From: GCA-2737725 sp033763995 | GTDB lineage: Bacteria; Pseudomonadota; Alphaproteobacteria; Rhodospirillales; Rhodospirillaceae | Reading direction: 5' to 3' | Assembly: GCA_033763995.1 (NCBI GenBank) | Contig: JANRJL010000084.1 | Coordinates: 27,412-91,411, forward strand | DNA length: 64,000 bases | Shown: positions 1 through 8,083 of the stretch, piece by piece | Layout: every line of letters starts with the position of its first letter | Position numbering within the stretch: the stretch's first letter is position 1 | The notes under the pieces: generated by a model | What the model saw: only the letters and a program-made list of their open reading frames with translations | Told to the model about the DNA's origin: nothing | Database searches by the model: none | Program-made: the position numbers and the translations under genes

Positions 1-52
1 GGGCCTGCTGGACCCGAAGCGGCTGATGAACCCGGGCAGCTTGGGGCTGTGA
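1..52 (+). CDS. FAD-linked oxidase, C-terminal end only (partial)
   Basis: Only the last 16 codons lie in the window; they read GLLDPKRLMNPGSLGL before a TGA stop. This DP-x-x-x-x-NPG tail is typical of the C-terminal domain of FAD-linked oxidases (FAD_binding_4/GlcD and vanillyl-alcohol-oxidase types). It closely matches the end of the complete FAD oxidase at 29507-31069, which ends ALVDPKNLINPGALGLPG, so the two are probably paralogues. The 5' part lies outside the window and nothing can be said about its substrate. Confidence 0.6.
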   Translation, partial: GLLDPKRLMNPGSLGL

Positions 53-102
53 GTTCTTCCACGCCAAGTCGCGGTCATTCATAGGCGGTGATACAATTTC
101 AG

Positions 103-196
103 CTGTCGCCCTGGGATTTATTCCCAGGACCCAGGGCGATAACCTCGGGCGGTGATGTGGCTCTGGGTCCTGGGCACAAGGCCCAGGACGACAATT
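103..196. repeat. Dispersed palindromic repeat, family A, copy 1
   Basis: About 95 bp made of two consecutive hairpins: a CCCTGGGATTTATTCCCAGG-type palindrome, then a CTGGGTCCTGGGCACAAGGC-type palindrome ending in CCAGGACGACAATT. Near-identical arrangements occur at 9712-9807 and 10830-10919, always between genes. It ends about 20 bp before the GTG start of the next gene. Confidence 0.75.
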
Positions 197-215
197 GAGT
201 TGTTGAAGGCCCCGC

Positions 216-992
216 GTGAAACACTCCGTCGTCAGTGCCCTGTTGATATTGCTCGGTGCGGGCCTCGCCCTCGCGCAAGCGCCGGCGCCGCTCACGCGCG
301 TCATGCCGCTCTATCCGTTGCGCGCGCTCGACCGCGGCATCGAGGGTTGGGTGGAACTGTCGTTCACCATCCTGCCCGACGGCACCACCGCCGACATCGC
401 CGTCACTGACGCCTACCCCAAGGGCACCTTCGACAAGCCCGCCAAGGCGGCATTGGCGAAGTGGACTTATGCGCCCGCCGACGCGCCGCGGCCCCAGATG
501 CGCGTGCTGATGCCCTTTGGCCTGCTCAGCGCCGGCAGCGTGCGCGGCGAGGTCAACGATAAGATCACGGCGGCGTTGAAGGCCATTACCGACCAGCGCC
601 ACGCCGAGGCCGACGCGCTCCTCACAGAGTTAAGCAAGATCGAGGGGCTGACGCTGGCCGAGTACGCCCTGTTCGAACGCGCGCGCGGCATCGCCCGTTT
701 CAGCGCGGGCCAGCACGCCGAAGCCGCCGTCAGTTTCGAGCGCGCGATGCGGCTGTTCGGCGCCAAGCTCAACCCGGAGCCCCGGGCCGCCTGGGCGCGG
801 CTGTTGGTCATGGCCCGCGTCAATGCCGGGCAGTTCGCCGATGCGGTGGCCGACTTCGACCAATGGGGCCTCGCCGAGGCGTCCGTCGCCCAGGATATCG
901 CGCCCACCATCGCCCAAATCCGTACCGCCTTGGCGGCCGGCGAGGATGTGTCGACGGACGCGGCATCGGTTTCGGCCGGTCCGCCTAAGTGA
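216..992 (+). CDS. Secreted TonB C-terminal-domain protein with helical tail
   Basis: The start is a GTG preceded by GAAGG. The 258-residue product opens with a Sec-type signal peptide (hydrophobic LLILLGAGLALA, cleavage near residue 21). Residues about 25-110 resemble a TonB C-terminal domain: P-L-x-R-V-x-P-x-Y-P, GWVELSFTILPDG, then A-x-x-A-L-x-K-W-x-Y-A-P. The remainder is alpha-helical and resembles degenerate TPR repeats (AEYALFERARGIARFSAGQH, then AAVSFERAMRLF). No N-terminal membrane anchor or proline-rich spacer is seen, so it is not a canonical TonB; it may be a periplasmic binding or accessory protein. It stands alone, with repeat A upstream and the cspA leader downstream. Family recognition is by motif only. 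Confidence 0.8.
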   Translation: MKHSVVSALLILLGAGLALAQAPAPLTRVMPLYPLRALDRGIEGWVELSFTILPDGTTADIAVTDAYPKGTFDKPAKAALAKWTYAPADAPRPQMRVLMPFGLLSAGSVRGEVNDKITAALKAITDQRHAEADALLTELSKIEGLTLAEYALFERARGIARFSAGQHAEAAVSFERAMRLFGAKLNPEPRAAWARLLVMARVNAGQFADAVADFDQWGLAEASVAQDIAPTIAQIRTALAAGEDVSTDAASVSAGPPK

Positions 993-1216
993 TTGTTCCA
1001 TATGAGTTATCCACCCTATTCCGGTGAATCCACTTGACTTTTTCGAGGTTTTTTCCGATTTATCCACCGCCATCGATTTTTGACTTGCTTTGAGTAGGCT
1101 CTCCGGTCGCACCGTCGTCCGGCCCCCGCTGACCGCAATCCGCAAAATTCGAGAGGACGCCGCCGACTCCCGCGGGGCACGCGGCATTCATTCGACCACG
1201 ACGACAGGAGAACTCC

Positions 1217-1420
1217 ATGGCTTCCGGTACTGTGAAATGGTTCAACAAAGTGAAGGGCTACGGCTTCATTCAACCGTCCGACGGCGGCAAGGATGTGTTC
1301 GTGCATATCACGGCCGTTGAACGTGCTGGTCTGGACTCGCTCAACGAGGGCCAGAAGGTCAGCTACGACCTCATGACCGAACGCGGCAAGACCGCGGCGA
1401 CGAACTTGAAGCCGGCCTAA
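1217..1420 (+). CDS. cspA: Cold-shock domain protein
   Basis: A 67-residue single cold-shock domain that binds single-stranded RNA/DNA and acts as an RNA chaperone. RNP1-like KGYGFIQP (residues about 13-20) and RNP2-like DVFVHIT (about 27-33) are clear, as is the family opening GTVKWFN. The length is normal for the family. The start is preceded by AGGAG. About 220 bp upstream contain no gene and would give a long 5' untranslated leader, a common feature of csp genes; I did not fold it. A hairpin terminator overlaps the stop codon. The exact csp subtype is uncertain. Confidence 0.95.
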   Translation: MASGTVKWFNKVKGYGFIQPSDGGKDVFVHITAVERAGLDSLNEGQKVSYDLMTERGKTAATNLKPA

Positions 1421-1434
1421 CGCGCCGGCTTTTT
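1411..1434 (+). terminator. Rho-independent terminator of the cold-shock gene
   Basis: A GCCGGC (1411-1416) and GCCGGC (1424-1429) stem with a 7-nt loop is followed by TTTTT. The left arm includes the last codons and the stop of the cold-shock gene. Confidence 0.75.
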
Positions 1435-1446
1435 GAGTTTTCACGC

Positions 1447-1482
1447 AACGGCGGTCCGGCAACGGGCCGCCGTTTTGCTTTT
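1447..1482 (+). terminator. Second hairpin terminator behind the cold-shock gene
   Basis: AACGGCGG (1447-1454) pairs with CCGCCGTT (1467-1474), with an inner GGTCC/GGGCC extension, followed by TTGCTTTT. It lies inside the extended open frame of the following kinase, which argues for that gene starting downstream of it. Confidence 0.6.
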
Positions 1483-1552
1483 GGGGCGGCGGGGCACACG
1501 GCGAGCGCCGGTTTTCCTGGACAGGCGGCGACGGATCGGTGAAATACGCGTC

Positions 1553-3214
1553 ATGCGCGACCGGGTGGAACCCACTGATCGTCACGAGCCCACAGCGCCG
1601 ATGGGTGTGGGCCAGGCCCTGCTGGTCGTCGGCGCCTTTATCGCCAGCTATGTCGCGCTCGATTGGGTCAGCTACATCGCGCCGATCGCGCCCTTCGGCA
1701 TCACGCCCTGGAACCCCCCGCCCGCGCTCAGCATCGCCTTGTTGCTGTTCTTCGGCGTGCGGTTTTGGCCCGCGCTGTTCCTGGCGACGTTGGCGGCCGA
1801 GTACGTCGTGCGCGGGCTCCCGGCCCCGCTGCTGTTCAATTTCCTGATCGCCGGGGCCACCAGCCTGGGGTACGTCGGCGCCGCCCTGGCGCTGCGCCGG
1901 CTGTTGCCGCCCAATTTCGCGATCGTGACGCGCCGCAACCTGCTCGCGTTTCTCGCCGTCGTGGCCTGTTTCGCGTTGCCGGTCGCCGCGACCTACGTGT
2001 TTGTCCTGACCTCGCCCACGCTGCTGCCGCGCGAGGACCTGTGGCGCAACATTCTGCTGTATTGGGTCGGCGACGTGATCGGCATCATCACGCTGGCGCC
2101 GCTGCTGCTGACGATCGCGAACTGGCGGCCGGAGCGCGGCGCGTGGACCACGCCCCGGCTGATCGAGGCGGCGCTGCAGTTGGCCGCGATCTTCGGCGCG
2201 TTGTGGATCGTGTTCGGCGTTCAGGCCACGGACGAGTTCCGCTTCTTCTACGTGCTGTTCCTGCCGGTGATCTGGGTGGCGTTGCGTCACGGCATTCTGG
2301 GCGCCGAGATCGCGATTCTCGCGGTGCAGATCGGGTTGGTGGTCGCGGTGGAGACCGTCGATCATCCGCCGATCACGGTGCTCGAGTTGCAGATGCTGAT
2401 GCTCACCTTGGCCGTGACCGGGCTGTTCCTGGGCGTGCTGCTGAACGAGCGCTCGGCCGCGGTCGCGGCCCTGCGCGCGCGCGACGACGAGTTCGCCAAG
2501 ATGATGCGCATGGCGGCCTTGAGCGAGATGTCGTCGGCGCTCGCGCACGAACTCAACCAGCCGCTGGCGGCGGTGTCGAACTACGTGCGCGCCGCCAACC
2601 TGATGCTCGACCAGGGCGTCGGCATGGCCCAGGACCCGCTGCTGCTGCGCGAGACCTTGGTCAAGGCGGTGGGCGAAGTCGAGCGCGCGGGCAAGGTGAT
2701 TCACCGCCTGCGCGATTTCTACCGCGCCGGCGGCACCAAACTCGAACGCGCGACGGTCGAGGACCTGGTGCGCGAGGCGGTGCAGCCGCTGCAACTCAGG
2801 CTCGCGCGGCGCAAGATCGCGGTGGAGCTGAACCTGCCCAAGCAGCCGGTTCACGTCATGGCCGACAAGGTCCAGCTCGCCGCCGTGATCTATAATCTGG
2901 TCGCCAACGCCATCGACGCGCTGGGGGCGGACGACGCGGGCGCGGGCGTCATCACCATCGGCGCGACCGCGCGCAACGGGCAGGTGGATTTCACCGTCTC
3001 GGACACCGGCCCGGGCCTGAGCCCCGACATCGGCGGGCGCGTGTTCGACGCCTTCGCCACGACCAAGACCGACGGCCTCGGCTTGGGGTTGACCATCAGC
3101 AAATCCATCGTCGAGGCCCACGGCGGGCACATCGCGGTCCGGCCCGGCGCCAAGGGCGGCGCGGAGTTCGCGTTTTCGATTCCGGCGGTGGTCGAGGGAG
3201 CGCAGTCGCCATGA
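1553..3214 (+). CDS. MASE1-type sensor histidine kinase
   Basis: I place the start at ATG 1553 (553 residues), because a longer frame to 1433 would run through a terminator; ATG 1601 is an alternative. Residues about 15-300 contain eight or so hydrophobic helices with MASE1-like features (PWNPPPALSIALLLFFG). The H box is ALAHELNQPLAAV with the phosphoacceptor near H332; the N box is around residues 448-457 (NLVANAIDAL) and the G box is DTGPG near 484, followed by DGLGLGLTISKSIVEAHGG. The output half resembles the FixL/DctB class. The gene overlaps the next gene, a FixJ-type regulator, by 4 bp, so the two form a two-component system. The signal is unknown; the two antiporter operons downstream are possible targets. 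Confidence 0.9.
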   Translation: MRDRVEPTDRHEPTAPMGVGQALLVVGAFIASYVALDWVSYIAPIAPFGITPWNPPPALSIALLLFFGVRFWPALFLATLAAEYVVRGLPAPLLFNFLIAGATSLGYVGAALALRRLLPPNFAIVTRRNLLAFLAVVACFALPVAATYVFVLTSPTLLPREDLWRNILLYWVGDVIGIITLAPLLLTIANWRPERGAWTTPRLIEAALQLAAIFGALWIVFGVQATDEFRFFYVLFLPVIWVALRHGILGAEIAILAVQIGLVVAVETVDHPPITVLELQMLMLTLAVTGLFLGVLLNERSAAVAALRARDDEFAKMMRMAALSEMSSALAHELNQPLAAVSNYVRAANLMLDQGVGMAQDPLLLRETLVKAVGEVERAGKVIHRLRDFYRAGGTKLERATVEDLVREAVQPLQLRLARRKIAVELNLPKQPVHVMADKVQLAAVIYNLVANAIDALGADDAGAGVITIGATARNGQVDFTVSDTGPGLSPDIGGRVFDAFATTKTDGLGLGLTISKSIVEAHGGHIAVRPGAKGGAEFAFSIPAVVEGAQSP

Positions 3215-3834
3215 CGGCCGCGCAGGGCACGGTGTTCATCGTCGACGACGACGACGGCTTTCGCGACTCGCTGGCGTTGATGCTGCGGCTCAAGGGCTTC
3301 ACGGTCGAGCAATTCGCGTCGGCGGAATCGTTCCTGGCGGGGTTCGCGCCGCGCGGCCCGTCGTGCCTGCTGGTGGACGTGCACATGACCGGCATGAGCG
3401 GGCTGGAGCTGCAGGCGGAACTCAAACGCCGCGGCCACGCCTTGCCCGTGATCGTGATCACGGCCTACGGCGACGTCGCCACGGCGCGCGGCGCGCTCAA
3501 GGCCGGCGCGGTGGATTTCCTGGAAAAGCCGCTCGACGAGGAATCGCTCGGGCGCATCGTCGCCATGGCGCTCGACATGGACGTCGCCCGGCGGGAGAGC
3601 GCCGAACTCCATGCCGACGTCGAGGCGCGGCTCGCCCGCCTGACCGAGCGCGAACGCGAGGTGCTGGACCTGGTGGCGGCGGGCCGTCACAACCGCGAGA
3701 TCGCCGCCGCGCTCGGCATCAGCGCGCGCACGGTCGAGGTTTACAAGGCGCGCATGATGGAAAAAATGCGCGTCACCCGCCTGCCCGATCTCATTCGCCT
3801 GATCCTGCATCACCGCAACGCCCAGGAAAACTGA
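3211..3834 (+). CDS. FixJ-family response regulator
   Basis: A 207-residue product translated from an ATGA overlap with the kinase. Residues 1-120 form a receiver domain: acidic pocket VDDDD (11-15), phosphoacceptor D56 in LLVDVHMTGMSG, and conserved K in DFLEKPLDEESL. Residues about 135-200 form a LuxR-type helix-turn-helix (LTEREREVLDLVAAG, then NREIAAALGISARTVEVYK). This is the FixJ/NarL-like layout of a DNA-binding transcriptional activator. Its regulon cannot be read from the sequence; the nhaB-pentapeptide genes start about 145 bp downstream on the same strand and may be controlled by it. Confidence 0.93.
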   Translation: MTAAQGTVFIVDDDDGFRDSLALMLRLKGFTVEQFASAESFLAGFAPRGPSCLLVDVHMTGMSGLELQAELKRRGHALPVIVITAYGDVATARGALKAGAVDFLEKPLDEESLGRIVAMALDMDVARRESAELHADVEARLARLTEREREVLDLVAAGRHNREIAAALGISARTVEVYKARMMEKMRVTRLPDLIRLILHHRNAQEN

Positions 3835-3978
3835 GCGGTTCGCGCCGTCAGGGAAACCCTTACGGGAGGCGCCGTACGCGCCGCGCCGAATTTCGCGCAC
3901 CCCGCAAACACTGTAAGTGAACCTCGGAACGTCGCATGCGGCGAATCGCATGAGACGGCGATGCAAACCGAGGGCTCC

Positions 3979-5490
3979 ATGACCGATACCGTTGACACCA
4001 GGGCGACAAGTCTCGGCCGGCGCGACGTCGCCGGCGGCGTGGCCGCGATTTTCGACAATTTCCTGGGCCATTCGCCGCAGTGGTACAAAGCCACCGTCTT
4101 GGGTTTTCTGGCGCTCAATCCGCTCGCGCTCCTGGTCATCGGCCCGGTGGCCACCGGCTGGCTGATCGTCGCCCAATTCCTGTTCACGCTGGCCATGGCG
4201 CTGAAGTGCTACCCCTTGATGCCCGGCGGCCTGTTGGCGATTCAGGCGATCCTGCTGGGGTTGACCAATGTCAACTCAGTTTACGAGGAGACCGTGCACC
4301 AGTTGCCGGTGATCCTGCTGATCACGTTCATGGTCTCGGGCGTGTACTTCCTCAAGGACTTTCTGTTCTTCGCCTTGACCAAGATGATCCTGGGCGTGAG
4401 CAATCGCATCGCGCTGGCCTTCGCGGTGTGCGCCTCCATCAGCTTCTTCTCCGCCTTCCTTGACGCGCTCACCATCCTCGCGGTGCTCGTCACCGTCGTG
4501 ACCGGCTTCTACGAGGTCTATCAACGCGTCGTCGCGCGCCACCCCGACAGTCCGGCCAAGGCCGCCGAGTTGGAAAAATTCCGCGCCTTCCTGCGCGGCA
4601 TGCTGATGCATGCCGCCGTCGGCACCGCCATCGGCGGAGTGTGCACCCTGGTCGGCGAGCCCGAGAACCTGGTGATCGGCGCCGTGGCCGGTTGGAACTT
4701 CGGCGAGTTCTTCATCCAAGTCGCGCCGGTCTCGCTGCCGGTGCTGGCCGCGGGCCTGGTCACCTGCCTGGTGCTGGAGCACTTCCGGGTGTTCGGCTAC
4801 GGCGCCGAGATTCCGCGCGGCGTTTACAACATCCTGAAGGACTTCGACGTCGAGCAAGAGCGCAACATGACGCATCGCCAGAAGATGCTGCTGGTCACGC
4901 AGGGCTTCGTGTGCGCGGTTCTCATCGTCGCGCTCGCGCTCCATGTCGCCGAGGTCGGCCTGGTCGGCCTGGCGGTGATCGTGCTGGCCGCGGCGCTGAA
5001 CGGCGTCAACGAGGAGCACAAGCTCGGCAAGGCCTTCGAAACCGGCCTGCCCTTCGCCTCGCTGTTGGTGGTGTTCTTCGTCATCGTCGCCATGATCCAC
5101 GACCAGCACATGTTCGAGCCGGTCATCCAGTGGGTCCTCGGCATGGACGGCTATTTCCGCCTGCTGATGGTGTACCTGAGCAACGGCCTGCTTTCGGCGG
5201 TCAGCGACAATGTCTTCGTCGCGGCGATCTACATCGACCAGATCAACGAGGCCCTCAAGGCCGGCTTGATGACCCGCGAGCAGTTCGACGACCTCGCCGT
5301 CGCCGTGGTCATGGGCACGGGGATTCCCGCCATGGCCACGCCCAATGGCCAAGCGGCGTTCTTGTTCCTGTTCACCTCGGCCATCGCCGGCCTCGTCCAG
5401 CTGTCGTACGGACGGATGGTCTGGATGGCCCTGCCCTACGTGATCGCCACCAGCGTCGTGGCTGCCGGCGCCCTCGACTTCTTGATCTGA
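3979..5490 (+). CDS. nhaB: Na+/H+ antiporter NhaB (copy 1)
   Basis: About 503 residues, similar along its length to E. coli NhaB: FLGHSPQWYK, FTLAMALKCYPLMPGGLLAI, FFSAFLDALTILAV, GVCTLVGEPENLVIG, LHVAEVGLVGLAVI, SDNVFVAAIYI and MATPNGQAAFLFLFTSA are all present. It is a polytopic inner-membrane protein exchanging internal Na+ for external H+. ATG 3979 has GAGGG just upstream; ATG 3961 in the same frame is possible. A pentapeptide-repeat gene follows after 12 bp with a strong ribosome-binding site, suggesting one operon. A second NhaB with the same downstream partner lies at 6510-8018. NhaB is better known from gammaproteobacteria, so transfer is possible. Confidence 0.93.
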   Translation: MTDTVDTRATSLGRRDVAGGVAAIFDNFLGHSPQWYKATVLGFLALNPLALLVIGPVATGWLIVAQFLFTLAMALKCYPLMPGGLLAIQAILLGLTNVNSVYEETVHQLPVILLITFMVSGVYFLKDFLFFALTKMILGVSNRIALAFAVCASISFFSAFLDALTILAVLVTVVTGFYEVYQRVVARHPDSPAKAAELEKFRAFLRGMLMHAAVGTAIGGVCTLVGEPENLVIGAVAGWNFGEFFIQVAPVSLPVLAAGLVTCLVLEHFRVFGYGAEIPRGVYNILKDFDVEQERNMTHRQKMLLVTQGFVCAVLIVALALHVAEVGLVGLAVIVLAAALNGVNEEHKLGKAFETGLPFASLLVVFFVIVAMIHDQHMFEPVIQWVLGMDGYFRLLMVYLSNGLLSAVSDNVFVAAIYIDQINEALKAGLMTREQFDDLAVAVVMGTGIPAMATPNGQAAFLFLFTSAIAGLVQLSYGRMVWMALPYVIATSVVAAGALDFLI

Positions 5491-5502
5491 CAGGAGGCTC
5501 AC

Positions 5503-6264
5503 ATGGCTGAAACATTCTACGGATCGAGCGACGCGTCCCGCGCCTCCTGGCTCGGACGAGCCGTCGCCGCCGCGCGCGGCACCGCGGAGCCGTCGGCGAG
5601 CCGAACGGCTCTGGCCATCGGCGGCCTTTTGGCCGCCTTGGTCGCGGCCACCTTCGTGCTCATCGTCTTGGCGGGCTACACGGCCAAGTCGCTGCACGTC
5701 GTGCCCGCGTGCATGGCCGCGCCCGAGGCGAAGTGCGCCAATGCCGACTTGCGCCATTGGATCGCGCCCAAGGCCGAGCTTGCCGGCGCCGATTTGTCCG
5801 GCGCCGATCTGGCCCATGCCTACCTGCCGGGCGCGAACCTGCGCGGCGCCAACCTGAGCGGCGCGGACTTGCGCTACGTCGTGTTGGACGGCGCCGACTT
5901 GTCCGGCGCCAAGCTTGACGGCGCGATGCTGTCCTCGGCGAACCTGCAGGAAGCCGCCCTGGTCGGGGCCTCGCTGAAGGGCGCGCTCGCCGAGCGCGTC
6001 AGCGCCACGACGGCCGACTTCCAGAACGCCGATCTGACCGGCGCGGATTTTTCCCGCGCCGATCTGACCGGAGCCGACCTCGAGAACACGACGTGGGAAA
6101 AGGCCAACCTCGCCCGGGCCGATCTGAGCCTCGCCAACGCCAAGAAGGCGAACTTCGAGGACGCGGACCTGACCGGAGCCACATGGCAAGGCACGCTGTT
6201 GGGCCTGGCCGAATGGTCCGACAAGCGCGTTTGCGTCGAGGGCTCCATCGGCCAGTGCCGGTGA
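5503..6264 (+). CDS. Membrane-anchored pentapeptide-repeat protein (partner of NhaB copy 1)
   Basis: 253 residues; the start is preceded by CAGGAGG. One transmembrane helix lies at about residues 37-60 (GGLLAALVAATFVLIVLAGY) with basic residues before it, so the rest is probably periplasmic. From about residue 80 to 235 the sequence is a run of A(D/N)LxG pentapeptides (GADLSGADLAHAYLPGANLR), predicted to form a right-handed beta-helix. It carries C-x7-C (CMAAPEAKC) before the repeats and a tail EWSDKRVCVEGSIGQC, a Cys-bracketed layout shared with the gene at 8084-8731. No catalytic domain is seen. Its constant placement behind nhaB suggests a role with that transporter, but this is inference. 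Confidence 0.85.
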   Translation: MAETFYGSSDASRASWLGRAVAAARGTAEPSASRTALAIGGLLAALVAATFVLIVLAGYTAKSLHVVPACMAAPEAKCANADLRHWIAPKAELAGADLSGADLAHAYLPGANLRGANLSGADLRYVVLDGADLSGAKLDGAMLSSANLQEAALVGASLKGALAERVSATTADFQNADLTGADFSRADLTGADLENTTWEKANLARADLSLANAKKANFEDADLTGATWQGTLLGLAEWSDKRVCVEGSIGQCR

Positions 6265-6320
6265 CACGCCGTCGCTTTCGCGGCCCTGAAACGCTCGACC
6301 CCTGACGTTTCAGGCGTCTC

Positions 6321-6360
6321 CGTTGGCCCCGCGCAGGTCCCGCCGGGGCCAACGATTTTA
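6321..6360 (+). terminator. Strong hairpin terminator after the first nhaB operon
   Basis: A perfect 10-bp stem, CGTTGGCCCC (6321-6330) with GGGGCCAACG (6345-6354), followed by ATTTTA. It ends the first nhaB-pentapeptide unit. Confidence 0.65.
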
Positions 6361-6449
6361 CGGCGCCGCGCGAACCGCGACATACGGCCAACACCCGCCG
6401 AAAAGTCTTGAAAGCGGAGTGGTGGTCGCTATCTCCGGAACGCGCCGCG

Positions 6450-6490
6450 GGGGCGGGACCATGTTGGACCCGCCCCGGTCTTTTTAATTT
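6450..6490 (+). promoter_or_regulatory. Terminator-like hairpin in the leader of the second nhaB
   Basis: GGGGCGGG (6450-6457) pairs with CCCGCCCC (6469-6476), followed by GGTCTTTTTAATTTT. It ends about 20 nt before ATG 6510, so it may be an attenuator in the 5' leader of nhaB copy 2 or a terminator for upstream transcription. No known riboswitch was recognised. Confidence 0.5.
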
Positions 6491-6509
6491 TCTGTCTAGG
6501 ATCACGTCC

Positions 6510-8018
6510 ATGGCTACTGTCGCAATCGAGCCCACCGGCCGCCGGCCCGTCCGCACCCTGGCGCATGCCTTCGCGCGCAATTTCATGGGCACGGCGCCCA
6601 ATTGGTACAAGCAAACCATCTTGGCCTTTGTCGTGCTCAACGTCGCCTCGGTGGCGGTGCTGGGGCCCGTCGTGACGTCGTGGCTGATCCTGGCCCAGTT
6701 CATTTTCACGCTGTCCATGGCGCTGAAATGCTATCCGCTGCAACCCGGCGGCCTGATCGCCATTCAAGCCGTGGTGCTGGGCCTGGTCTCGCCGGAACAA
6801 GTTTACGCCGAGGTCGAGACCGGCCTGTCGGTGATCCTGCTGCTGGTGTTCATGGTGGCCGCGGTCTATTTCCTGAAGGACTTTCTGTATGCCGCGCTGA
6901 CCAAGATCATTCTCGGCGTCCGCTCGCGCGTGGCCCTGGCGGCGACCATGTTCCTGTCCATGGCCTTCCTGTCGGCGTTCCTCGACGCGCTGACGATCCT
7001 GGCGATCCTGGTGACGGTGTGCGCCACGACCTTCGAGTTCTATGCCCGCGGCATCCCCGCCCACGTCTCGGCCGCCGACAGGGCGAAGCGCCTGGAACGC
7101 TTTTCCGATTTCATCCGCTGCCTCTTGATGCATTCGGGCCTGGGCGCGGTCATCGGCGGCGTGACCACGCTGGTGGGCCAGCCCGAGAACGTCATCGTCG
7201 GCGCGGCCGTGGGCTGGGACTTCGCCACGTTCTTCCGGCAGGTCGACCAGATGTCGCTGCCCGCCGTGGCGGCGGGTTTGATCACCTGCCTGGTGGTCGA
7301 GCACTTCAAGCTGTTCGGCTACGGCCATAGCTTGCCGGAGGACGCGCTGGAAGCGATGCAGAACCAGGCCGCTGAACTCAAGGCCGCGTCCACGCCGCAA
7401 TACCGCGCCACCGTGCTCGCGCAAGCTGGCGTCTGCGTGTGCCTGATCGTGGCCCTCGCGTTCCATATCGCCGAAGTGGGCCTGATCGGCCTCGCGGTCA
7501 TCGTCTTCGCCTCGGCCGCCAGCGGCGTCACCGACGAACACCGCATCGGCAAGGCTTTCGAGGCGGGCCTGCCCTTCACCGCCTTGCTGGTGGTGTTCTT
7601 TGTCGTGGTCGGCATGATTCACGAGCAGCACTTGTTCGAGCCGGTCATGGCCTGGGTGCTGGGCATGCAAGGCAAGACGCAGATGGTGTGGCTGTATCTC
7701 ACCAACGGCGCGCTGTCGGCCATCAGCGACAACGTGTTCGTGGCCACCGTGTATATCGACCAGGTCAAGGCCGCCTTCGAGAAAGGCCTGATCGACCGGG
7801 CCACGCTCGACGCCATGGCCGGCGCCATCGTCATGGGCACGGGCATTCCCGCCATGGCCACGCCCAACGGCCACGCCGCGCTGTTGTTCCTGCTGACCTC
7901 GGCCATCGCCGGCATGGTCAAGCTGTCCTACACGCGCATGATCTGGATGTGCCTGCCCTTCATGGCGGTCACCACCACGGTGGTCGCGTTCCTGCTGCCC
8001 AATCCCTCGGGCCTGTGA
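6510..8018 (+). CDS. nhaB: Na+/H+ antiporter NhaB (copy 2)
   Basis: 502 residues from ATG 6510, which has AGGATC upstream; the open frame reaches back to 6408, but that region contains a terminator-like hairpin. It is closely related to NhaB copy 1 (FTLSMALKCYPLQPGGLIAI, FLSAFLDALTILAI, GVTTLVGQPENVIVG, SDNVFVATVYIDQ and MATPNGHAALLFLLTSA are conserved). Same function: inner-membrane Na+/H+ exchange. The two copies differ mainly at the N-terminus and in the central loop (LPEDALEAMQNQAAELKAAS here). It is followed, 65 bp on, by its own pentapeptide-repeat gene, giving a tandem duplication of a two-gene unit. Confidence 0.93.
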   Translation: MATVAIEPTGRRPVRTLAHAFARNFMGTAPNWYKQTILAFVVLNVASVAVLGPVVTSWLILAQFIFTLSMALKCYPLQPGGLIAIQAVVLGLVSPEQVYAEVETGLSVILLLVFMVAAVYFLKDFLYAALTKIILGVRSRVALAATMFLSMAFLSAFLDALTILAILVTVCATTFEFYARGIPAHVSAADRAKRLERFSDFIRCLLMHSGLGAVIGGVTTLVGQPENVIVGAAVGWDFATFFRQVDQMSLPAVAAGLITCLVVEHFKLFGYGHSLPEDALEAMQNQAAELKAASTPQYRATVLAQAGVCVCLIVALAFHIAEVGLIGLAVIVFASAASGVTDEHRIGKAFEAGLPFTALLVVFFVVVGMIHEQHLFEPVMAWVLGMQGKTQMVWLYLTNGALSAISDNVFVATVYIDQVKAAFEKGLIDRATLDAMAGAIVMGTGIPAMATPNGHAALLFLLTSAIAGMVKLSYTRMIWMCLPFMAVTTTVVAFLLPNPSGL

Positions 8019-8083
8019 ATAAAGATTCGTGAACAAAGGCCGTGAGCCTCGGCCCGCAACGCCCCTCACCCCAGGAGGTCGTC

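Noticed and set aside
1016..3130. 704-codon open frame on the minus strand opposite the histidine kinase
   Set aside because: It is a compositional shadow (Arg/Gly/His/Asp-rich, no domain) of a kinase with clear motifs; the high GC makes long antisense frames common here.
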